Assembly (NCBI RefSeq): GCF_003610255.1
Contig: NZ_RAPS01000001.1
Coordinates: 4,154,001 to 4,218,000, forward strand
DNA: 64,000 bases
Source of the DNA: Streptomyces sp. TLI_171
GTDB lineage: Bacteria > Actinomycetota > Actinomycetes > Streptomycetales > Streptomycetaceae
Reading direction: 5' to 3'
The notes beneath the pieces are model-generated. The model saw nothing but the letters and a program-made list of their open reading frames with translations. It made no database searches and was not told the origin of the DNA. Shown piece by piece: positions 58,507 to 64,000 of the stretch (the stretch's first letter is position 1; each line of letters opens with the position of its first letter). The position numbers and the translations under genes were made by a program.

Positions 58507-58764
58507 CTAGTGGCCGTCGACCGTCGCGCCCAGGGCCTCACAGACGCCGGTGGTGGAGTCGGTGAGCGGGCCGACCACCGGGTACCGGGCGAGGTCGCGA
58601 TGGCAGAGCTCGGCGGTGGCGGGGAGTGCCCCGTGGTAGCCGGTGTCCAGGCCCTGGGCCTGGGCGAGGCCGCCGGTCTGGGCGATCGGGGCGGCCTCGG
58701 CGGGGGCGGCGGTGAGGGCCAGGCCGGCCATCGAGAGGGCGGCGAGCGCGGTGAGCTTCTTCAT
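58507..58764 (-). CDS. Small secreted protein
   Basis: An 85-aa protein with a clear signal peptide (KKLTALAALSMAGLALTAAP, cleavage probably after AEA). The mature part has two Cys (TAELCHRDLAR and TGVCEALG) that could form one disulfide. It resembles neither chaplins nor rodlins. The function is unknown. It is near the P450/conservon operon but after a hairpin. Confidence 0.7.
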   Translation of the reverse strand: MKKLTALAALSMAGLALTAAPAEAAPIAQTGGLAQAQGLDTGYHGALPATAELCHRDLARYPVVGPLTDSTTGVCEALGATVDGH

Positions 58765-58780
58765 GGCAAGTGCAACGAGA

Positions 58781-58823
58781 GCCGCCCCCGGCCGGTCACG
58801 TGCATTGCTCCGGCGGGGGCGGC
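58781..58823 (-). terminator. Hairpin terminator of the conservon/P450 operon
   Basis: The 10-bp stem GCCGCCCCCG (58781-58790) pairs with CGGGGGCGGC (58814-58823), with further GC pairing inside. It starts 11 bp beyond the stop codon of the second P450 gene on the minus strand. Confidence 0.7.
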
Positions 58824-58833
58824 CGACGGTCGG

Positions 58834-60045
58834 TCAGGAGGTGTGCACCCGCAGGCTGCTGATGCTGTTGCTGACGAAGGAGGCGATCGGCTTCGGCTCC
58901 TCCCCCTCGGCCAGCCGCAGGCCGGGGAAGCGGGCGAACAGCTCGCGCAGCGCGGTCTCGGCCTCCAGCCGGGCCAGCGCGGAGCCGATGCAGAAGTGCG
59001 GCCCGTGCCCGAGCGAGAGGTGCCGGGCCTCCCGGGTGAGGTCGAAGCGGTCCGCCTCCGGGTAGTGGTCGGCGTCCCGCCCGGCCGCCGCGTAGGAGGC
59101 GAGCATGGCCTCGCCGGCCCGGATCACCAGGTCGCCGAGCCGGATGTCCTCGGTCGCGTAGCGCATCGGGAACTGGCCGACCGGGCTGTCCCAGCGCAGC
59201 GTCTCCTCGACCACCGCGGACCAGCCCACCTCGCCGTCGAGCACCAGTCGCAGCTGCTCGGGGTGGGTGAGCAGGGCGCGGACGGCGTTGCAGATCAGGT
59301 TGAGGGTGGTCTCGTGGCCGGCCACCACCAGCTGCAGCAGGGTGCCGATCAGCTCCGCCTCGCTGAGCCGGTCCTGCTCCTCGCGGGCGGCGATCAGCGC
59401 GGTGGTGAGGTCGTCGGCGGGCTCGGCCCGCTTGGCGGCGACCACCCCGGCCAGCAGCGCGTTCAGCTCGCGGGCGGCGGCGGCGCCCGCGCCGGGAGTG
59501 GCCGAGGAGGAGACCACGGTGTTGGACAGCTCGTGCAGCCGGTCCTGCTCGTCCTTGCTGAGCCCGAGGAAGGTGCCGATCACGTGCATCGGCAGCGGGT
59601 ACGCGAAGGCGGAGCGCAGGTCGACCGCGCCGTCGGCCGCGGCGACCCCGTCCAGCAGCTCGGCGACCAGCTGCTCGATCGCCGGGGCCAGCGCGGCGAT
59701 CCGGCGCGGCGTGAGGGCCTGCGAGACCAGCCCGCGCAGCCGCCGGTGGTCGGTCCCGTCGGAGGTGGTCATGCCCGGCACGGTGATGAACGTCATCAGC
59801 GGCCAGCCCTCGGGGAGACGGCCCTCGCGGAACAGGCTCCAGTGCTCGGCGCTCTTGGCGACCCGGGGATCGGCCAGCAGTTCCTGCAGGGTGTCGTGGC
59901 GGGCTATCGCCCAGACCACCACGCCGCCAGGGAGTTCAACCAGCGCCGCCGGTCCGGCCGCCCGGAGCTGCTCGTTCTCGGCGTGCTGGCCGGCTCCGAG
60001 CGGGTCGAGTCTGCGGGGCCGGAGCTGCTCTGCGGTGATGTCCAT
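58834..60045 (-). CDS. Cytochrome P450 (second of conservon)
   Basis: A 403-aa P450 of the bacterial class I type. The I-helix motif is VVAGHETTLN, the ExxR is in VVEETLRWDSP, and the haem Cys lies in LGHGPHFCIGSALARLE. It needs ferredoxin partners encoded elsewhere. It is the last gene of the conservon and starts inside the 3' end of the first P450 gene, 142 nt in. The start (MDITAEQLRPRRLDP) is chosen because the usual P450 N-terminus follows directly. Confidence 0.9.
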   Translation of the reverse strand: MDITAEQLRPRRLDPLGAGQHAENEQLRAAGPAALVELPGGVVVWAIARHDTLQELLADPRVAKSAEHWSLFREGRLPEGWPLMTFITVPGMTTSDGTDHRRLRGLVSQALTPRRIAALAPAIEQLVAELLDGVAAADGAVDLRSAFAYPLPMHVIGTFLGLSKDEQDRLHELSNTVVSSSATPGAGAAAARELNALLAGVVAAKRAEPADDLTTALIAAREEQDRLSEAELIGTLLQLVVAGHETTLNLICNAVRALLTHPEQLRLVLDGEVGWSAVVEETLRWDSPVGQFPMRYATEDIRLGDLVIRAGEAMLASYAAAGRDADHYPEADRFDLTREARHLSLGHGPHFCIGSALARLEAETALRELFARFPGLRLAEGEEPKPIASFVSNSISSLRVHTS

Positions 60046-61310
60046 GGGGTCCTCTCGGGCGTGGCGGTGCGGGTCGGTACGAAGGCGCTGTACAGCACCG
60101 GGAGGCTGACCAGGGCGCGCGACCAGGGGGACGGGCGCCACTTCAACTCGTGGGCGGGAACCGCGAGCTGCAGGTCGGGGAGGCAGTGCAGCAGGGTCTC
60201 GATCGCGGTCTCGACGATCAGCCGGGCCGGGTCCTGGGCGGGGCAGACGTGCCGGCCCGAACCCCACGCGAGGTGGGCCCGGTTGCCGGCGATGCCGTCC
60301 GGGCCGTGCACCGACGGGTCGTCGTTGGCGCCGGCCAGGCCCTGCACCAGCATGTCGCCCGCACTGATGTACTGACCGCCCAGCACGGTGTCCGTCACCG
60401 CCCACCGGCCGGGGAAGTTCTGCACCGGCGGGTCGCGCCAGAGCACCTCGTCCAGGGCGTCGGCGACGGTGGCCCGGCCGCCGGTCAGGGTGGTGCGGAA
60501 GCGGCGGTCGGTGAGCAGCAGCCGCACCGTGTTGCCGATCCAGTTGATGCACGGCTCGTTGCCCGCCACCAGGATCACCATCAGGTGGTGGACCACCTCC
60601 TCGTCGGTCAGCCCGACGGGGTGGGTGATCAGCCAGGACGCCAGGTCGGCGCCCGGCTCCACCCGGCGGCGCTGCACCAGGTCGGCGAGCAGCCCGAAGA
60701 ACTCGGCGGCGGCGCGCTGCGAGTCCCGGCCGCTGTCCACCAGGCTGGTGATCAGCCCGACCAGGTGCGGGCCGTCCTCGGCGGGCAGGCCCAGCAGCCG
60801 GGTGAACACCAGCAGCGGCAGCCGCCGGGTGAACTGGCTGACCAGGTCCGCGGTGCCGTCCGGCCCCCAGCTCTCGATCAGCGCCAGCGCCGCGGCCTCG
60901 GTGGTCTCGCGCAGCCTCCGGTGGTCGATCCTGGCCAGCGTGTCGGCCACCGCGGTGCTCAGCCGCTGGTGCTCCGCGCCGTCCATGCTCTGCAGGGTCG
61001 GCCGCCACATGGTCATCGGCACCAGGTGCGAGTCGGGCCGCAGCCGGCCCTCCCGGTGCACCCGCCAGCGCCGCGAGTCCTTGGAGAACTGCTGCTCGTT
61101 GCGCGTCAGTTCGAGCAGCTCCGGGTAGCCGATCACCAGCCAGGCCTCGACCCCCGGCTCCAACTCGATCGGCGCCACCGGGCCGTGCTCGGCCCGCAGC
61201 CGGGCGTACAGCCGGTGCGGGTCCTCGGCGACCGCCGCGCCGTACAGCGGGGAGCCCTGCGGGCGGGCGTACGGGCAGCCCGCGGCCGCCGTCTGCTCGG
61301 GGACGGTCAT
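59904..61310 (-). CDS. Cytochrome P450 (first of conservon)
   Basis: A 468-aa P450. The I-helix segment VILVAGNEPCINWIGNT has the unusual AGNE in place of AGxDT; the haem Cys lies in AWGSGRHVCPAQDPARL. This is the type of P450 (CvnE) that follows CvnD in conservons. The frame continues about 50 residues past the normal P450 end as a Ser/Arg/Pro-rich tail, overlapping the next gene by 142 nt, so the natural stop may have been lost. It overlaps cvnD by 4 nt. Confidence 0.87.
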   Translation of the reverse strand: MTVPEQTAAAGCPYARPQGSPLYGAAVAEDPHRLYARLRAEHGPVAPIELEPGVEAWLVIGYPELLELTRNEQQFSKDSRRWRVHREGRLRPDSHLVPMTMWRPTLQSMDGAEHQRLSTAVADTLARIDHRRLRETTEAAALALIESWGPDGTADLVSQFTRRLPLLVFTRLLGLPAEDGPHLVGLITSLVDSGRDSQRAAAEFFGLLADLVQRRRVEPGADLASWLITHPVGLTDEEVVHHLMVILVAGNEPCINWIGNTVRLLLTDRRFRTTLTGGRATVADALDEVLWRDPPVQNFPGRWAVTDTVLGGQYISAGDMLVQGLAGANDDPSVHGPDGIAGNRAHLAWGSGRHVCPAQDPARLIVETAIETLLHCLPDLQLAVPAHELKWRPSPWSRALVSLPVLYSAFVPTRTATPERTPWTSPQSSSGPADSTRSEPASTPRTSSSGRPDRRRWLNSLAAWWSGR

Positions 61311-61903
61311 GACGGCTCCAGGGTGCCCGCGTGCAGGTGCTCCACGAAGGCGACCAGCAGGTGGTGGGCGGCGTCGGCGTCGCGGACGTCGCAGGACAGG
61401 ATCGGCACCCCGGGCAGCAGGTCGAGCGCGGCCCGCAGCTCCTCCTCGGGGTGGTCGGGGGTGTCGGGAAAGACGTTGACCGCCACCACGAACGGGATCC
61501 GCTGCTCCTCCAGCAGCCCGAGCACGTCGAAGCACTCCTCGATCCGCCGGGTGTCCACCAGCGCGATCGCCCCGAGCGCCCCGCGCGACAGGTCCTCCCA
61601 CAGCGGCCAGAACCGCTGCTGGCCGGGCGTGCCGAACAGGTACAGCGCCAACTGCTCGCTGAGCGTGATCCGGCCGAAGTCGAGCGCCACCGTGGTGGTG
61701 GTCTTGTCCGGACGACCCGTCAGGTCGTCCACCCCGGCGCCCGCCGCGGTCATCGTCTCCTCGGTGCGCAGCGGCGCGATCTCGCTGAGCGAGGCCACCA
61801 GCGTGGTCTTGCCGACCCCGAACGGGCCGGTCACCAGGATCTTCACCGCCCCTTGGACGGTGGCCGGCAGGTACGAGGGTTCAACGGAGCTGACGGAGGC
61901 CAA
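61307..61903 (-). CDS. cvnD: Conservon GTP/ATP-binding protein CvnD
   Basis: A 198-aa small GTPase-like protein. The P-loop is GPFGVGKTT at about residues 24-32, followed by a TTTVALDFGR region, FGTPGQQRFWPLW (the switch II DxxG equivalent) and VVAVNVFP for the base-binding motif. In Streptomyces conservons it works with CvnA, B and C as a membrane-linked signalling complex. The likely start is TTG 61903, 6 nt behind a perfect GGAGGAGG; it overlaps cvnC by 23 nt. Confidence 0.88.
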   Translation of the reverse strand: MASVSSVEPSYLPATVQGAVKILVTGPFGVGKTTLVASLSEIAPLRTEETMTAAGAGVDDLTGRPDKTTTTVALDFGRITLSEQLALYLFGTPGQQRFWPLWEDLSRGALGAIALVDTRRIEECFDVLGLLEEQRIPFVVAVNVFPDTPDHPEEELRAALDLLPGVPILSCDVRDADAAHHLLVAFVEHLHAGTLEPS

Positions 61904-62225
61904 CGAGCACCTCCTCCAGCAGTGTGAGCGGGACCCGCTCGGCCTGCCGCACCGGCGGCAGCACCTGAACGGCCCCGAGGTCAAGGAGATCGCCGACCAG
62001 CACCTTCAGCACGCTGATCGGCAGGCCGAGGTGGGCCGCCACCTCGGCGATCGACAGCAGTTCCCGGCACATCGCCAGGATCGACTGCTGCTCGCGGTTG
62101 AGCGCCGTCGGATCGACCGCGGCCCCCGGCACGGTCCGCACCAGGCTCTCGAACTCCAGCACGTTGCGGCTGGCCCGGCTGCGCCCGCCGGTGATGACGT
62201 ACGGCCGTACCGGCCCGCGCCTCAC
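61881..62225 (-). CDS. cvnC: Conservon DUF742 protein CvnC
   Basis: A 114-aa protein of the DUF742 family. The N-terminus is RPYVITGGRSRAS, typical of CvnC. The middle forms a winged helix (QQSILAMCRELLSIAEVAAH, LPISVLKVLVGDLLDLG). It starts at GTG and overlaps cvnB by 4 nt. It is a presumed adaptor between the CvnA sensor and CvnD GTPase; details are unknown. Confidence 0.9.
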   Translation of the reverse strand: MRRGPVRPYVITGGRSRASRNVLEFESLVRTVPGAAVDPTALNREQQSILAMCRELLSIAEVAAHLGLPISVLKVLVGDLLDLGAVQVLPPVRQAERVPLTLLEEVLVGLRQLR

Positions 62226-62632
62226 CGCAGGTCTCCAGCCGCGGCGTGCTCCTGCCGCGGCGCGACGCTCAGGTGGCTGCCGATCCGCTCGACCAGCATC
62301 TGCATCTGATAGGCCACCAGGCCCGCGTCCACCGACTCGCCGGCCACCACCGCCAGGTGGGTGCCCGCGCCGGCCGCGACCACGAACAGGTAGCCGCCGC
62401 CGTACTCGATGATGATCTGCCGGGTGGGGCCGTCACCGAACCCGCTCGCCACCCCCCGGGACAGCGACTGCAGTCCGGAGCAGGCGGCGGCCAGCCGCTC
62501 GGCGTCGTCCCGGCCGATCTGCGGGCTGCGGCCCATCTCCAGGCCGTCGTTGGACACCACGACGGCGTGCTGGACCTCGGGGACGGAGACGATGTCCGTC
62601 AGCATCCAGCCGAGATCAGGGTTGGTGGTCAT
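62222..62632 (-). CDS. cvnB: Conservon roadblock/LC7 protein CvnB
   Basis: A 136-aa Roadblock/LC7-domain protein. The conserved segments are LGWMLTDIVSVPEVQHAVVV, SNDGLEMGRS and LAAACSGLQSLSRGVAS. Such proteins act as GTPase partners, here presumably for CvnD. It overlaps cvnA by 17 nt and cvnC by 4 nt. Confidence 0.92.
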   Translation of the reverse strand: MTTNPDLGWMLTDIVSVPEVQHAVVVSNDGLEMGRSPQIGRDDAERLAAACSGLQSLSRGVASGFGDGPTRQIIIEYGGGYLFVVAAGAGTHLAVVAGESVDAGLVAYQMQMLVERIGSHLSVAPRQEHAAAGDLR

Positions 62633-63872
62633 GGGAGTCTCCCGAGCGCTGGGGCAGTTGGGGGGAAGCGGGGAATTCGTCGTGGCGGTCCGCGGCGGAC
62701 CGCCGGTCCTGCTGCGCGGCCGAACGGCCGTCGGCGGTCCCGGACTGGAACAGCGACATGAAGGCCTGCGCCTCGCGCGCGGAGCGCGGCGGCACCGACG
62801 GCTCCACGGCCCGGAACGGCTCCTGCGGGGCGCGGTCGCGGCGGTTCACCCGCCGGGGCAGACCGCCGTTCTGCGCCGGCACGGTGTGCGCGGCCCCGCC
62901 CGTGGGGAAGGTCGGGCGGGCCGGCGGCGGCGCGGCCGCCTCGGCGCGGGCGGCGGCCACCGCGGCCGGGCCGCTCACCGTCAGGGGGTCGGTGAGCAGT
63001 GCGGACGGCAGCAGCACCACCACCCGCACACCGCCGTACGGCGAGGGCGCGGAGTGGATGGTGACCCGGAAGCCGTACTGGTCGGCGAGCCGGCCGACCG
63101 CGGCCAGGCCCAGCTGCGGGACCTCGCCGATCCGGGACACCTCCAGCGAGCCGCCGCCGGCCAGCGCCTCGGCGGCCTTGGCCACCGTCACCTCGGTCAT
63201 GCCGACGCCGCAGTCGTCGATCTCGATCACCGCGCCGTTGTGGACCGGCATCAGCGTGACGTACACCTGCGAGCTGGGCGGCGAGTACCGGGTGGCGTTG
63301 TCCAGCAGTTCCGCGACCGCGTGGATCAGCGCCTCGGCGACGGCGCCGAGCACCGCGGTCTCCACCCGGCTGTGCACCACCACCCGCTGGAACGGCAGGA
63401 TCCGGCCCTGCGCGCCGCGCACCACGTCCTCCAGCGCGACCGGCTCCGGCCAGTGCCGGCCGGCCCGGGAGCCGCACAGCACCGCCAGGGTCTGGGCGAG
63501 CCTGGCCTGCTGGGCGGCGGCGTGGTCGGCCCGGAGCAGCCCTTCGAGCAGCATCGGGTCGTCGTGGGTGCGCTCCATCTCGTCCAGCCCGGCCTGCTGG
63601 TCGTGCGCCATCACCAGGATGCGGCGGGCCACGCTGAGGAACGCCCGCCGGGTCGCGGCGTTGATCTCCTGCTCGCGCTGGGCGCTCTCCGCACCGGCCT
63701 TCCGGTCGGCCAGTTCGGTGGTCAATCTGACGCGGGCGTCGGCGAGTTGGCCCTCGGCGGCAGCGAGTCGACCGCGCAGGGTGCGGGTGACGGCGCGGGA
63801 GCGGGCAGCTGCCGCCACGGCGAGGAGGGCGAGCAATGCGGCGGCTGCCAGGCACCATTGAGTGGTCGTCAC
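62616..63872 (-). CDS. cvnA: Conservon sensor histidine kinase-like CvnA
   Basis: A 418-aa membrane protein: one N-terminal helix (CLAAAALLALLAVAAAA), a coiled-coil region (about 28-75), a helical segment RRILVMAHDQQAGLDEMERT, and an HATPase domain with the N-box VAELLDNATRYSPP and the G1 box DDCGVGMTE. A classical phospho-acceptor His box is not obvious. The last ~115 residues are Pro/Arg-rich and disordered. It is the first gene of the conservon; the 128 bp upstream to the window edge hold its promoter region but no gene I can see. Confidence 0.88.
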   Translation of the reverse strand: MTTTQWCLAAAALLALLAVAAAARSRAVTRTLRGRLAAAEGQLADARVRLTTELADRKAGAESAQREQEINAATRRAFLSVARRILVMAHDQQAGLDEMERTHDDPMLLEGLLRADHAAAQQARLAQTLAVLCGSRAGRHWPEPVALEDVVRGAQGRILPFQRVVVHSRVETAVLGAVAEALIHAVAELLDNATRYSPPSSQVYVTLMPVHNGAVIEIDDCGVGMTEVTVAKAAEALAGGGSLEVSRIGEVPQLGLAAVGRLADQYGFRVTIHSAPSPYGGVRVVVLLPSALLTDPLTVSGPAAVAAARAEAAAPPPARPTFPTGGAAHTVPAQNGGLPRRVNRRDRAPQEPFRAVEPSVPPRSAREAQAFMSLFQSGTADGRSAAQQDRRSAADRHDEFPASPQLPQRSGDSHDHQP

Positions 63873-64000
63873 GCGCGAATTCTAGGGCGGCGTTACTACT
63901 GCCGTATGAACGGATCGGAGCTTCGCTGTTCAGATCACGTCAATGTCGGACAGATCCACCGGCCGCGGCCGAAAATCAGCTATCGAGCCGGTGGAGCAGC

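Noticed and set aside
61310..61601. An N-terminal extension of the first conservon P450
   Set aside because: It is antisense-like Arg/Gly/Ala sequence overlapping cvnD in another frame; the ATG at 61310 overlaps the cvnD stop in the usual 4-nt way.

Overview
The window is about 64 kb of very GC-rich DNA with dense, often overlapping genes. It encodes a chitinase, SARP and SigE-type regulators, a conservon (cvn) operon and many ROK, MocR and XRE regulators. Together these point to Streptomycetaceae (Streptomyces or Kitasatospora); I cannot tell which genus from the sequence alone.

Region 1 (1-8.9 kb) is mixed chromosomal content: an SDR, a transglutaminase-like protein, a winged-helix protein, an RlaP-type nucleotidyltransferase, tRNA-Lys(TTT), a lipoprotein, a PhoA-type alkaline phosphatase, a broken XRE regulator with a visible 10-bp tandem duplication, and an LCP cell-wall ligase.

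Region 2 (about 9.0-33.7 kb) is a biosynthetic gene cluster and the most interesting part. One long run of plus-strand genes, many overlapping by about 1-20 nt, carries: an ABC transporter pair, a malonyl transacylase, an adenylating ligase, ACP1, a PLP aminotransferase, a LanB-type tRNA-dependent domain without elimination domain, SbnA and SbnB homologues for 2,3-diaminopropionate, a ketoreductase, ACP2, a FabZ-like dehydratase, a GNAT-containing protein split by a frameshift, a GcvT-like protein, a single-chain ketosynthase-chain length factor fusion, a phosphopantetheinyl transferase, an HxxxDG acyltransferase and an MFS exporter. A LuxR-type and a SARP/NB-ARC regulator, plus a 64-aa secreted peptide, lie at the right end on the other strand. 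Three GGGCGATAGG repeats spaced 11 and 22 bp stand in front of the first transporter gene, the geometry of SARP boxes. My reading is a highly reducing type II PKS/FAS without an enoyl reductase, so a conjugated polyenoyl chain, joined to diaminopropionate and modified by an aminoacyl-tRNA-dependent LanB-like enzyme. I know of no described product with this gene set.

Region 3 (33.8-41.5 kb) holds a small hypothetical protein, a GNAT, an ABC exporter, a SigE-family sigma factor with a coupled LCP protein, an aminoglycoside-phosphotransferase-like kinase and a secreted GH18 chitinase whose promoter carries two 12-bp TGGTCCAGACC repeats. Region 4 (41.6-52.1 kb) is sugar use: a GH1 beta-glucosidase with a sugar ABC importer, a divergent ROK repressor with a candidate operator inside the importer promoter, an S53 peptidase, and a GH65 phosphorylase with a beta-phosphoglucomutase-like HAD protein. 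Region 5 (52.1-58.8 kb) is mostly small metabolic and regulatory genes plus a pyruvate oxidase-like ThDP enzyme. Region 6 (58.8-63.9 kb) is a complete conservon: cvnA, cvnB, cvnC, cvnD and two cytochromes P450, all on the minus strand.
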